A stretch of 64,000 nt of DNA from Streptomyces sp. I05A-00742 (GTDB taxonomy: Bacteria; Actinomycetota; Actinomycetes; Streptomycetales; Streptomycetaceae), in contig NZ_JABETO010000009.1 in the NCBI RefSeq assembly GCF_013055795.1, positions 153,181-217,180 on the forward strand, given 5' to 3'. The notes beneath the pieces were generated by a model. It was given only the letters and a program-made list of their open reading frames with translations. It was not told the origin of the DNA and did no database searches. Made by a program: the position numbers and the translations under genes. Shown piece after piece: positions 1 through 7,834 of this stretch. Position 1 is the first letter of the stretch, and each line of letters starts with the position of its first letter.

Positions 1-111
1 CATGTCCCACTGGGTCCTGCCATGCGCGTCCCGGACCGGCTCGGCCTTGTACGTCCCCTTGTACGTCCCGAAGTAGGACTCGAACCTCTCGCCACACTGC
101 TGCTCCACCAC
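1..111 (-). CDS. Unrecognised protein, N-terminal 37 codons (runs off left edge)
   Basis: Read on the minus strand, these bases form an open frame beginning with two GTG codons and leaving the window at base 1. An AGGAGGGG ribosome site lies 9-11 bases upstream of the outer GTG, which is why I chose it. The visible peptide is hydrophilic, with one Cys (residue 6) and an FGTYKGTYK segment containing a GTYK direct repeat. I do not recognise the family. It would be divergent from the XRE regulator at 317. Too short for a functional call; it could also be a chance frame, but the ribosome site and codon bias argue for a real gene. Confidence 0.5.
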   Translation of the reverse strand, partial: MVEQQCGERFESYFGTYKGTYKAEPVRDAHGRTQWDM

Positions 112-303
112 AGACCCCAACCCCTCCTGGTTTCCAAGGTGTTGGCGCGGCCTTCCTTGGCCGAGCCGCAGAAGACCTACCCCTGCCGCATCGCCTTAGG
201 CACTTCGCTTCCGTGAGTAGACGCGAATGAGCCACTCACTCAAGCTCCGCACCGGGGCGGGTGCTGATCGAGTGGTTACTCCGGGTGAAACTCCGGCTTT
301 GGC

Positions 304-309
304 TAGGGT
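304..309 (+). promoter_or_regulatory. Candidate -10 box TAGGGT of a leaderless transcript
   Basis: TAGGGT ends seven bases before the GTG at 317. This spacing suits transcription starting at or next to the start codon. Two other genes in this window (42477 and 51470) have the same TAGGNT-N7-start arrangement, and a third (41331) has N6. Confidence 0.45.
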
Positions 310-316
310 GGGGGAC

Positions 317-1213
317 GTGGCAACCAAAGTGACAGAGCTCAGCGAGTTCCTCCGCTCCCGTCGCGCCCGGCTGCGGCCGGAGGACGTCGGGCTGACGCCC
401 TTCGGCGGTCGGAGGCGGGTGCCGGGGCTGCGGCGGGAGGAGCTGGCGCAGGTCGCGGGGGTGAGCGCCGCCTACTACACACGGCTGGAGCAGGGGCGGG
501 GGCAGAATGTGTCGGCGTCGGTGCTGGACGCCATCGCCGACGCGCTCCGGCTGGACGGGGCCGAGCGGCACCACCTGCACAAACTGGCCCGCCCGGCGAA
601 CAGGCCACGGCGTCCGGCCGACCGTCCGCAGCGTGTGCGGCCCGCCGTGCAGGACCTGCTGGACTCGATGGAGAACGTGCCCGCGCATGTGCTGGGCCGG
701 CGGCTGGACATCCTCGCGTGGAACCGGATGAACACGGCGCTGCTGGGCGACTTCGGGGCGCTGCCGCCGCAGCGGCGCAACATGGCGTGGATGGTCTTCC
801 TCGACCCCGCCACCCGGGAGCTCTACGCGGACTGGGACGGCAAGGCGGCCGACATCGTCGCGCTGCTGCGGACGCACGCCGGGTGTTATCCCGAGGACCC
901 CGCCCTGGCCTCGCTGATCGGCGAGCTGTCGATGAAGAGCGAGGAGTTCCGGGGGCTGTGGGCCGCGCACGACGTCCGGGACAAGTGCTTCGGGATCAAG
1001 GAGCTGCGCCACCCCGTGGTGGGGCCGCTGACCCTGGCCTGCGAGACGCTGGTGCTGCCCCTGGACCAGGACCAGCGCCTGGTCACCTATCACGCGGAGC
1101 CCGGTTCGCCGTCGGCCGAGTCGCTGCGGCTGCTGGCCAGCTGGAGCCTGGAGGCGGCCGGTGGCACGGCGGCGCCCGCGGACGGGCGCGACGCCGTGTC
1201 GGGCGAGCGCTGA
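317..1213 (+). CDS. XRE-family regulator with MmyB-like ligand-binding domain
   Basis: A 298-residue DNA-binding protein. Residues about 5-85 form an XRE helix-turn-helix with the typical LRREELAQ and YYTRLEQGR segments. Residues about 110-280 match the MmyB-like sensor domain (LDILAWNRM, TLACETL and LVTYHAEPGS motifs). Such proteins usually control an adjacent oxidoreductase or transporter, but here the neighbour at 1218 is convergent and unrelated. The open frame extends back to an ATG at 227; I prefer the GTG at 317 because family homology begins there and a TAGGGT box lies seven bases upstream. The 90 extra bases do not encode a recognisable domain. Confidence 0.85.
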   Translation: MATKVTELSEFLRSRRARLRPEDVGLTPFGGRRRVPGLRREELAQVAGVSAAYYTRLEQGRGQNVSASVLDAIADALRLDGAERHHLHKLARPANRPRRPADRPQRVRPAVQDLLDSMENVPAHVLGRRLDILAWNRMNTALLGDFGALPPQRRNMAWMVFLDPATRELYADWDGKAADIVALLRTHAGCYPEDPALASLIGELSMKSEEFRGLWAAHDVRDKCFGIKELRHPVVGPLTLACETLVLPLDQDQRLVTYHAEPGSPSAESLRLLASWSLEAAGGTAAPADGRDAVSGER

Positions 1214-1217
1214 CCGG

Positions 1218-2498
1218 TCAGCCGGCCCACTTGCCGGAGGTGAAGACGAGGGTGAGCACGGTCGCCAGCGGCGCGGCCACCCCCAGGTAGGCGCTCCGGA
1301 TCCATGGGCGGCGCACGCTCCACACGGCGAGCGCGACCCACAGCGGCCACCACAGCAGGGTGGCCCGGGGCACGGACATGTACCAGTACGAGGTGCCGAG
1401 CGCCCATAGGCTCAGCGCCATGTACACGACCTCGGGCCACTGCCGCCGGCGGATCAGCAGGGCCAGCAGCAGTACGCCGACCACCATGGCGACGAGCTCC
1501 GCCTGGAACATCGCGGCGTAGTTGGTGGGGTGGAGGTGGGAGAAGGCCCCGTCCCAGGTGTGCAGCCAGGCTTCCCACGGGGTGTGGAACTGGCGGTACC
1601 AGCCGCGTTCCTGCGCGTGCTTCCAGGCCATCCAGTCGCCGGTGTGTGCCTGGAGGTACCAGGAGTAGGCCAGGGCGGGCAGGGCGGGGACGGCCAGCCA
1701 GCCGGCCGAGCGCCACCGGCGGCGCTCCCGGCCGGCGAGGAGGAACTGCACGGCCAGCGCCGCGGCCAGGAAGAGGCCGCTGATGCGGACGGTCGTGGCC
1801 AGGGCGCCCAGTGTTCCGGCGAGGGCCCAGCGGTCCTTGCGGGCGGCGAGCCAGGCGGGCAGGGCGAAGGCGAGGAAAAGGGCCTCGGTGTAGCCGGCGG
1901 CCAGGAAGACCGTGCACGGGGACACCAGCAGGAACAGCGCGGCGCGGGGGCCGACGCGTTCCCCGGTCGCCGCCGGCAGGTGGAGCCGGGCGGTGCGGGA
2001 GAGGGCCACGGCGGCCACGGCGCCGGCGGCGAAGGAGATCAGCAGTCCGGCCAGCGTCCAGCTGGGCACCACGGTGTGCACGGCCCGTAGGGCCATGGGC
2101 AGGCCGGGGAAGAACGCCTCGCGGTTGTCCGGACGGGCCGAGCCGGGGGCCCCGGGTTCGGCGAAGTAGCCGTTCTCCGCGATGCGCTGGAAGAAGCCCC
2201 AGTCCCAGCGGGCCCACAGGGAGAGGAACGAGGGTGCCTGCTTCGCCTCCGGGTCGGGCGTGAACATCCAGGCGGCGCAGTACACGGTGAGCAGGATGCC
2301 CACCCGGGTCAGGAGGTACAGCCCGAGTACGGTCCGGTCCGTGGCGTCGAGCCGGTCGAGTCTCAGGAACCGGGCGACGGGGGCGGGGAAGGAGAAGGAA
2401 CGACCCGGTCCGCGTTCCAGGGGAGGCTCGTCGGGAGCCGCCGCGTCCGCTGGGCACCGCTTCCCCGACGGTGCCTTCGGTATCGGTATCCGGGCCAT
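1218..2498 (-). CDS. PIG-V-like mannosyltransferase, integral membrane
   Basis: A 426-residue polytopic membrane protein. The aromatic stretch ARWDWGFFQRIAENGYF after the first membrane segment, with acidic and aromatic residues facing outside, is characteristic of actinobacterial PIG-V-type glycosyltransferases that use polyprenyl-phosphate mannose. Several hydrophobic helices follow to the C-terminus. The frame is open 25 codons further upstream, but the ATG at 2498 is the first Met before a normal cytoplasmic N-terminus. The stop lies only four bases from the stop of the convergent XRE gene. Acceptor unknown. Confidence 0.72.
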   Translation of the reverse strand: MARIPIPKAPSGKRCPADAAAPDEPPLERGPGRSFSFPAPVARFLRLDRLDATDRTVLGLYLLTRVGILLTVYCAAWMFTPDPEAKQAPSFLSLWARWDWGFFQRIAENGYFAEPGAPGSARPDNREAFFPGLPMALRAVHTVVPSWTLAGLLISFAAGAVAAVALSRTARLHLPAATGERVGPRAALFLLVSPCTVFLAAGYTEALFLAFALPAWLAARKDRWALAGTLGALATTVRISGLFLAAALAVQFLLAGRERRRWRSAGWLAVPALPALAYSWYLQAHTGDWMAWKHAQERGWYRQFHTPWEAWLHTWDGAFSHLHPTNYAAMFQAELVAMVVGVLLLALLIRRRQWPEVVYMALSLWALGTSYWYMSVPRATLLWWPLWVALAVWSVRRPWIRSAYLGVAAPLATVLTLVFTSGKWAG

Positions 2499-2604
2499 GC
2501 TGGGGCGCCTCCCTGATGTGCGGGTCGAGCGAACGGGACGCCACAGCACATCACAGACGTCGCAGCCCCCCAAAGCCGCGGGTGCCGCCGGGATCGCGGC
2601 GGGC

Positions 2605-3300
2605 TCAGCGCGGTCCGGCCGCCCGCAGGGTCTCCAGCCCGTCCAGGAGGCGGGCCAGCCCGAACTCGAAGCGGCTTTCCATGTCAGGTGCGGTGAGTTC
2701 GTCGGCCAGCTCGACGAGGTGGGGGTAGCGCTCGGCGGGCAGGGCGACCAGCCGGTCCCGGGCCAGGGCGGCGGCCTCGGCGGGGGTCGCCCCGCGTTCC
2801 TCGGCGGCCGACATGGGGACGGCCTCGTGCAGGACGAAGCCCTGCACCCAGATCATCACCGTGTAGGAGGCCAGGGCCGTGTCCGACGGGCCGAAGCCGA
2901 GGCGGCGCAGCAGCCCGAACGTCTCCTCCAGCGGCCCGAAGGCCCGGGCGCCCGGGGCGAAGCGGCCGGCGAGCACCCGTACGGCGGAGGCGTGCGCCAG
3001 CAGATGGGTCCGCAGCCGGCGGGCGGCGATGGCGACGCACTCGCGCCAGTCGCCGGGCGTCGGTACGCGGCCGGGCGGGAGCGGCACGTACCCCTCCCAG
3101 AGGGCGTCGCCCGCCAGGTCGAGCAGCTCCTCCTTGTTCTGGACGTGCCAGTACAGCGAGGCCGCCTGAACGCCGACCTCGGCGGCCACCTTCCGCATGG
3201 ACAGCCCCTTGGAGCCCTCCCGCTCCAGCAGCCGCAGCGCGGCATCCGCCAGGTCCTCCCTGGTCAGAGCGGTGGTGGTGGCCGTCCGGCGCGCTGCCAT
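2605..3300 (-). CDS. TetR/AcrR-family repressor (TetR_C type)
   Basis: A 231-residue regulator. The helix-turn-helix lies at about residues 15-60 with the signature VAAEVGVQAASLYWHVQNKEELLDL split over helices 2-4. The C-terminal half resembles the TetR_C ligand-binding domain. I start at the ATG at 3300 rather than the open-frame start 39 bases upstream, because the tandem operators at 3341-3373 and their promoter need that space. It faces a damaged MFS exporter gene, the usual partner of such repressors, so it may now be an orphan repressor regulating only itself. Confidence 0.85.
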   Translation of the reverse strand: MAARRTATTTALTREDLADAALRLLEREGSKGLSMRKVAAEVGVQAASLYWHVQNKEELLDLAGDALWEGYVPLPPGRVPTPGDWRECVAIAARRLRTHLLAHASAVRVLAGRFAPGARAFGPLEETFGLLRRLGFGPSDTALASYTVMIWVQGFVLHEAVPMSAAEERGATPAEAAALARDRLVALPAERYPHLVELADELTAPDMESRFEFGLARLLDGLETLRAAGPR

Positions 3301-3340
3301 CGTCCTCTGCCCCCTGTGGGTTCCCTTCCGGGCTTGCAAT

Positions 3341-3373
3341 CTAACACCGTTAGTTCGAAGCTAACGCCGTTAG
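3341..3373. promoter_or_regulatory. Tandem operators for the adjacent TetR repressor
   Basis: Two near-identical 13-bp palindromic boxes, CTAACACCGTTAG at 3341-3353 and CTAACGCCGTTAG at 3361-3373, repeat at a 20-bp interval, about two helical turns. Each is an inverted CTAAC/GTTAG half-site pair. They lie 41 bases upstream of the TetR start and abut the remnant exporter gene, the expected position for a repressor operator. Confidence 0.75.
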
Positions 3374-3977
3374 GGAAGTGTCTGACGCGAGCCCTCGCCG
3401 TCTTCGGCGCTGGTTCCGCGCTGTGCGCGCTCGCCGGGGGTCCGGCGCGGCTCGTCGCCGGCCGGGCCGTCCAGGGGCTCGGGGCGGCTCTGCTCACGCC
3501 GGCCTCGCTCTGGTGCTGGCCTTCCGGGTGCTCCCGGACGTGCCCCGGTCCGGCGCCCGGCCCGACCCGGGAGGTCAGGTCAGCGTCGCCCTGGGCGCGG
3601 TCCCGCCCGAACGGGCGGGTATGGCATCGGCCACCGTCACCATGACCCGTGAGGTGGGCGGAGTGGCCGGAGTCGCCGTCATGGGCGCGGTACTGACGGC
3701 CCGTTTCGAGTCCGTGCTGCGCGAGCGGCTGCCCTCCGGCGGCGCCGCGGACACCTCGGCGCTGACCCACGCCGTCACGGCCGGCGGCCCGGCCGGTGGA
3801 CTGCCGGAGCGGACCGGACGGGTCGTCAACCAGGCCTTCGTCATGGGCCTTCACCTGGCGGCACTGGTGTCGGCGGCCGTGCTGTGCGCGACGGCCGCGG
3901 CCGTCCTGCTCCTCATGCGACCGCCGCGGCGGGACACCGCGGCCGAAGCGGCCGGGGCGCTGGTGCGCCGCTCCTGA
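3361..3977 (+). pseudogene. Remnant of an MFS drug exporter (start lost, internal deletion, frame change)
   Basis: One reading frame from about 3376 to 3512 encodes an MFS segment with the hallmark VAGRAVQGLGAALLTPASL, normally around transmembrane helices 3-4. The reading then continues in a different frame to 3977 with what looks like the end of the same kind of protein: RAGMASATVTMTREVGG, then two hydrophobic helices. About 200 residues are present where roughly 450-500 are expected, and no N-terminal helices exist upstream. The most economical reading is a TetR/MFS divergent pair whose exporter suffered an internal deletion with frameshift and lost its start. Confidence 0.75.
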
Positions 3978-4005
3978 CGGCCCGCTAGTGTTCCCCGAAC
4001 GGAAG

Positions 4006-4064
4006 CCGGGACCACACACGTTCACCCCTTCTCGGGGCCGCGGGAGAGAACGTGTGGTCCCGGG
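4006..4064. terminator. Long imperfect stem-loop
   Basis: Left arm 4006-4023 (CCGGGACCACACACGTTC) pairs with right arm 4048-4064 (GAACGTGTGGTCCCGGG) except for a two-base bulge, with a 24-base loop. It sits between the exporter remnant and the secreted-protein gene and probably isolates them. A regulatory role in the leader of the gene at 4154 is the alternative. Confidence 0.6.
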
Positions 4065-4153
4065 CGCGGCGGAGGGAACCCTCAGCGGGGGAACTCCCTC
4101 TCCCCAACCGGAAACGTGCAGAGGTGGACACAACCCGAATGCGGGGACAGTTG

Positions 4154-5230
4154 ATGACAGGAAGAGTCGCACAGCGACGGTCGTCGGGCGTGCGGAAGGC
4201 GGCCAGGGGCGCGGCGGTGGCGCTGACGGCCGGGGTCGTACTCGCGGGCACCGCGTGGTCGGCCGAGGCAGCTCCGGCGGTGCGGACCGCCCCGGACCGA
4301 ACCGATTGCGGCGGGTTCCGCGCGGCCGCCGCCCCGGCCGTGCCGGCCGCCGACCGTGACCAGGCGCCCGAGGTGCCGCCCACCGCGGCGGGCACCCGCG
4401 CCCTCTCCTACTCCGTCGCCTCCGCCCAGGCCCCCATCGGCCTGTGGTCCAAGGCCGGCCTGACCCTGCGCACCCCCGTCACCAAGGGCACCGCGCGCCT
4501 CGACCTCAGCAGCCGCGGCTTCAGCACCGACTCGGTGGCGGTCCAGCGCTACGAGCCGGCGAAGCACGCCTGGGTGGACCTCGACACCAAGCCGGGCGGG
4601 GGCAGCTGGCCGCAGCGCGGCACCTTCACGTTCCCGGTCTCGGCCCCGAAGGCGAGCGCACGCAACCCGTACGCCGTCGCCCTGCGGTTCCAGGACCTCG
4701 ACCGTCCCGGCACCCTCACCGTCGACGCGTCCGTCGCCGACGGCCGCGGCCACACCTACCGGGCGCCGTCGCGCACCGTGACCGCCACCCGGCCCAAGGT
4801 CGCCGTCACCGGCTGGACGGGCGGCACCGCCACCCTGCGGCGCGGCGGCGAGGCACGGCCGTTCACCATCACGGTCCGCAACACCACCAACCGCAGCTAC
4901 CCGGCGCTGAACGTCAACTACTTCGCCTACGGCGCCGGAAAGCAGCACGCCCTCACCCCCAAGGACCTGGTCCTCCAGCAGTACCGGCCGGGCCACGGCT
5001 GGGAGAAGGTCGCCCTGACGGCCGGCGGCTGCGACCCGGGGATGGGCGCCTCGCTGCGCCCGGCCAGGACCGCCGTCGCCCCCGGCGCCACGGTCGTCTA
5101 CCGGCTGCGGCTGGCCGTCGCGGCGTCCGCGCCCCGCGACGTGGTCAAGGCGGACAGCGGCTTCTCGGTGAGCAACGGCGACCAGGCGTTCTTCTCCAAG
5201 CGGCTGCCCTTCACGATCCGCGGCAAGTAG
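4154..5230 (+). CDS. Secreted protein of unknown function, two beta-rich domains
   Basis: A 358-residue exported protein. The N-terminus has a basic region, a hydrophobic core (AAVALTAGVVLAGTAW) and a likely cleavage site after AEA (about residue 37). After a Pro/Ala-rich stretch, two segments rich in alternating hydrophobic and Thr residues (about 90-210 and 215-355) look like Ig- or fibronectin-like beta sandwiches. One Cys sits near residue 51 and another in AGGCDPGMG near 295, possibly disulfide-bonded. I recognise no enzymatic motif. Start chosen at 4154 because GGGGA lies eight bases upstream; an in-frame ATG at 4139 is the alternative. A strong terminator follows. Confidence 0.75.
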   Translation: MTGRVAQRRSSGVRKAARGAAVALTAGVVLAGTAWSAEAAPAVRTAPDRTDCGGFRAAAAPAVPAADRDQAPEVPPTAAGTRALSYSVASAQAPIGLWSKAGLTLRTPVTKGTARLDLSSRGFSTDSVAVQRYEPAKHAWVDLDTKPGGGSWPQRGTFTFPVSAPKASARNPYAVALRFQDLDRPGTLTVDASVADGRGHTYRAPSRTVTATRPKVAVTGWTGGTATLRRGGEARPFTITVRNTTNRSYPALNVNYFAYGAGKQHALTPKDLVLQQYRPGHGWEKVALTAGGCDPGMGASLRPARTAVAPGATVVYRLRLAVAASAPRDVVKADSGFSVSNGDQAFFSKRLPFTIRGK

Positions 5231-5262
5231 CAGGACCGCGCGCCGCGTCGGCGTACGGCAGG

Positions 5263-5292
5263 GGAGCCGCCCGGGACGACCCGGGCGGCTCC
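5263..5292. terminator. Perfect 13-bp stem with ACGA tetraloop
   Basis: GGAGCCGCCCGGG (5263-5275), ACGA loop, CCCGGGCGGCTCC (5280-5292). It lies 33 bases after the stop of the secreted-protein gene and upstream of mscL. Confidence 0.8.
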
Positions 5293-5305
5293 ACCGGTTT
5301 CCGGC

Positions 5306-5337
5306 GGACAAAAGGTAGCGTTCTGGGCGCTACGTCC
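5306..5337 (+). promoter_or_regulatory. Hairpin in the mscL leader
   Basis: GTAGCG (5315-5320) and CGCTAC (5328-5333) form an inverted repeat, extended by GGAC (5306-5309) and GTCC (5334-5337). It lies 28 bases before the mscL start. It could be an operator or a 5' leader structure; the sequence alone does not decide. Confidence 0.4.
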
Positions 5338-5364
5338 GAAATACCCGACTCCAGGAACCGGTTT

Positions 5365-5808
5365 ATGCTCAAGGGATTCAAGAACTTCGTCATGCGCGGC
5401 GACATCATCGTCGTCGCGGTCGGCCTGACCATCGCGCTGGCGCTGAGCACCCTCATCAAGGCGTTCACGGATTTCGTCATCAATCCGCTCATCACGAGCA
5501 TCCAGGGTGATCATGCCCTGGGGCTCGGCTGGCAGCTCGGCCGGGCCGGGAACAAGGCGACCTACCTCGACCTCGGCGCCTTCATCTCCGCGGCCGTGTA
5601 CTTCCTCATCTTCATGGCCGTCGTCTACTTCGCCATCGTCCTGCCGTACCGGCACATCCAGACCCGGCGCGGCGTCACCGTCTTCGGCGAGCCCGGACCG
5701 CTCCGCACCTGCCCGGCCTGCCTCTCCGAGGACCTGCCCGCCGCCGCCTCCCGGTGCCGTCACTGCTGCGCGGACCTGACGGCGGCGGGTGGGCGGGGAC
5801 ATATCTGA
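5365..5808 (+). CDS. mscL: Large-conductance mechanosensitive channel MscL with C-terminal zinc ribbon
   Basis: A 147-residue inner-membrane channel that opens under membrane tension to release solutes during hypo-osmotic shock. The N-terminus MLKGFKNFVMRGDIIVVAVG is the MscL S1/TM1 start. TM1 covers about residues 14-45 and TM2 about 68-95. After the second helix, where a typical MscL has a short helical bundle, this protein has C116-x2-C119 and C131-x2-C134, spaced as a zinc ribbon. The start is set by AGGAA ten bases upstream. The stop codon lies inside a tandem repeat array (5776-5870). Confidence 0.85.
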   Translation: MLKGFKNFVMRGDIIVVAVGLTIALALSTLIKAFTDFVINPLITSIQGDHALGLGWQLGRAGNKATYLDLGAFISAAVYFLIFMAVVYFAIVLPYRHIQTRRGVTVFGEPGPLRTCPACLSEDLPAAASRCRHCCADLTAAGGRGHI

Positions 5809-5870
5809 CGGCGGGTGGGCGCGGGCACCTCTGACGGCGGGTGGGCGCGGGGATCCCTGACGGCGCGTCA
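5776..5870. repeat. Short tandem repeat spanning the mscL stop codon
   Basis: The unit CTGACGGCGGGTGGGCGC plus a variable GGGCACCT/GGGGATCC tail begins at 5776, 5805 and 5831, with a truncated copy at 5857. Spacings are 29, 26 and 26 bases. The first copy is coding (end of mscL), the second contains the mscL TGA, and the rest is untranslated. Confidence 0.8.
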
Positions 5871-5889
5871 CGGCCCCGCCCGGGGCCGT
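5870..5889. terminator. Bidirectional terminator between convergent mscL and MFS gene
   Basis: ACGGCCCC, GCCC loop, GGGGCCGT: a perfect 8-bp stem four bases from the MFS stop and 62 bases after the mscL stop. Confidence 0.7.
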
Positions 5890-5893
5890 GCGG

Positions 5894-7378
5894 TCACTCG
5901 CCCCGCGCACCCGTCAGGTTCCGGCCGGGGCGGGACGGTCCGGTCCCGGCGGTGTGGGCGCGGCGGGCGGTGCGCCGCGCCCGGTCGCCCGTGACCAGGG
6001 CGCCCAGCAGCATCACCACCGCCCCGCACGCCCCCATCAGCCACCAGGCGGGCCGCGCGGCGTCGGCGAACGCGGTGACGCCCGGAGCGGTGCCGCCGGG
6101 CAGGCCCGCGGAGAGGACCGCGCCGATCGCCGCGACGCCCAGGGACACCCCGACGCGGCAGCTCGTCGTGCTGATGCCCGAGGCCACGCCGGCCCGGGCG
6201 GCCGGCATGCCGTCGACCGCGAGGTGCGTGGCGGGGACGTCCACCAGGCCGATGCCGGCCCCGATGCAGGCGTAGCCGGCGATGGTCGCGCCGACGCAGC
6301 AGTCCGTTCCGCACACCGCGAAGAGCAGCGAGCCCGCCGCCAGGGCCGCGCCCGCCAGGACCAGGGGGGTCCGTGACCCCAGGCGGCCCTGCAACCGGCC
6401 CGCCAGGGGAGCGGCGGCGACCGTCGCGGCGGGCATCGGCAGCGTCCACAGCCCGGCGACGAGCGGCGAGAGCCCGCGGGCGTCCTGGAGGTAGAGGGTG
6501 CTGAGGAAGAGGAAACCGCCGAGGACGGCGAAGGCGCTCAGGGAGATGACCACCGCCCCGCTGAACGGCACGCTGCGGAAGAACCTGGGGTCGATGAGGG
6601 GCTCGGCCCGGCGGCGCTCGTACGCCGCGAGACCGGCGAACGCGGCGAGGGCGACCGCGGCGGCGGCGAGCACCGGCGGTGCGAGGGCACCGCGGTGCGG
6701 GGCGTCGATGACGGCGTAGGTGAGCGGGCCCAGCAGGGCGATGACCAGCAGCTGGCCGACCGGGTCGGGCCGCCGGGGGACGGCGGCGCGCGACTCGGGG
6801 AGGCCGCGGAAGGCGAACGCCAGCGCGGCGATCCCCACCGGCACGTTGATCCAGAAGACGGACCGCCAGCCGCCGCCCGCAACGAGCAGACCGCCGAGCA
6901 GCGGCCCGGCCGCCATGCCGACGGCGAAGGACGCGGTCCAGGCACCGATGGCCCGGGCCCGGCGGGCCGCGTCCGGCGCGATGTGGGTGATGACCGACAG
7001 CGAGACGGGAGCGAGGACGGCGCCGCCGAGCCCCTGCACCGCCCGGAAGGCGATCAGCTCGCCCGTCGAGGACGCCAGACCGCACAGCGCGGACCCGGCC
7101 GTGAAGAGGGCGAAACCGAGGAGGAGCATCCGGCGGCGGCCCGCCCGGTCGGCCACCGACCCGGCGAGCAGGATCAGCGACGCGACCATCAGGTTGTAGG
7201 CGTCCATCGTCCACTGCATCCCGGCCACGGACGCGTGCAACTCCCGCTGCACGGCGGGCAGCGCGACGTTGAGCGCGGTGGAGTCGAGGCCCGCCATGAA
7301 CACGGCCAGACAGCACACCGCCAGCGCCGGCGCCCGGCAGCGGCGGCCCGCGGCGGCGGGCACGGACGCCTCGGTCAC
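5894..7378 (-). CDS. MFS exporter, DHA2 (EmrB/QacA) type
   Basis: A 494-residue proton-driven multidrug exporter with about 14 membrane segments. Diagnostic pieces are GLDSTALNVALPAVQREL in the first helix, DRAGRRRML (motif A) after the second, IAFRAVQGLGGAVLAPVSL in the third-fourth helix, and the WRSVFWINVPVG loop common in this family. It starts with GTG at 7378, preceded by GGGGAGG seven bases away. No regulator sits next to it; the 456-base gap upstream is shared with the divergent phosphatase gene. Substrate unknown. Confidence 0.88.
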   Translation of the reverse strand: MTEASVPAAAGRRCRAPALAVCCLAVFMAGLDSTALNVALPAVQRELHASVAGMQWTMDAYNLMVASLILLAGSVADRAGRRRMLLLGFALFTAGSALCGLASSTGELIAFRAVQGLGGAVLAPVSLSVITHIAPDAARRARAIGAWTASFAVGMAAGPLLGGLLVAGGGWRSVFWINVPVGIAALAFAFRGLPESRAAVPRRPDPVGQLLVIALLGPLTYAVIDAPHRGALAPPVLAAAAVALAAFAGLAAYERRRAEPLIDPRFFRSVPFSGAVVISLSAFAVLGGFLFLSTLYLQDARGLSPLVAGLWTLPMPAATVAAAPLAGRLQGRLGSRTPLVLAGAALAAGSLLFAVCGTDCCVGATIAGYACIGAGIGLVDVPATHLAVDGMPAARAGVASGISTTSCRVGVSLGVAAIGAVLSAGLPGGTAPGVTAFADAARPAWWLMGACGAVVMLLGALVTGDRARRTARRAHTAGTGPSRPGRNLTGARGE

Positions 7379-7834
7379 CGGCCGCCTCCCCGGACGCGGT
7401 GTGCCGCGCGGCGGCCGGCGGCCGGTGCCCGGCGGCCCCCGGTGGAAGTCCCCGCGCCCCGTCCGGCGGAACTCCCGGAATCCGTTCTCCTGATCCGGAG
7501 CGGATTGGCGCAGGAATGGCGGGCATCGATTTCACTGCGATGGAGCCGGAAATTCCGCGAGGAAGTCACGATTTCTCCCGAGGGGATTATGGGGTGCGGG
7601 CGCGGCGTTCGGCCCGCGCGTCCCGGCCCAGGCTACGAAGCCCGACGGCCCTGCCACGTCGGGCGAAAGACCGATCCGGAGGGGGACCCAGCCTCCCCCG
7701 ATCGGCGGAGCGGAATTCCTACGACGGGCCGGTACCGCGGCCGGACGCTTAATCGCCGCGACCCGCGGGAACAATCAGTCCGGCCTCGATTCGTGCGGTC
7801 CGCCGCACCGCACCGAGAAACGGGATGAATCCTC
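7379..7834. other. Divergent intergenic region, no gene seen
   Basis: This stretch separates the minus-strand exporter from the plus-strand SpoIIE-type gene. I see no protein with Streptomyces codon bias. It contains a less GC-rich part (about 7535-7600 and 7740-7830) where promoters for both genes are expected, but no box is clear enough to name. Confidence 0.5.

Noticed and set aside
30..216. Plus-strand 64-codon frame at the left edge
   Set aside because: No ribosome site or homology; the minus strand has AGGAGGGG before a GTG and better codon bias.
236..1093. Long antisense frame opposite the XRE gene
   Set aside because: Shadow of the real gene caused by high GC at third positions; Arg/Gln/Pro-rich without domains.
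5776..5870. Possible CRISPR array at the mscL tandem repeat
   Set aside because: Units are contiguous with no unique spacers and no cas genes are present.
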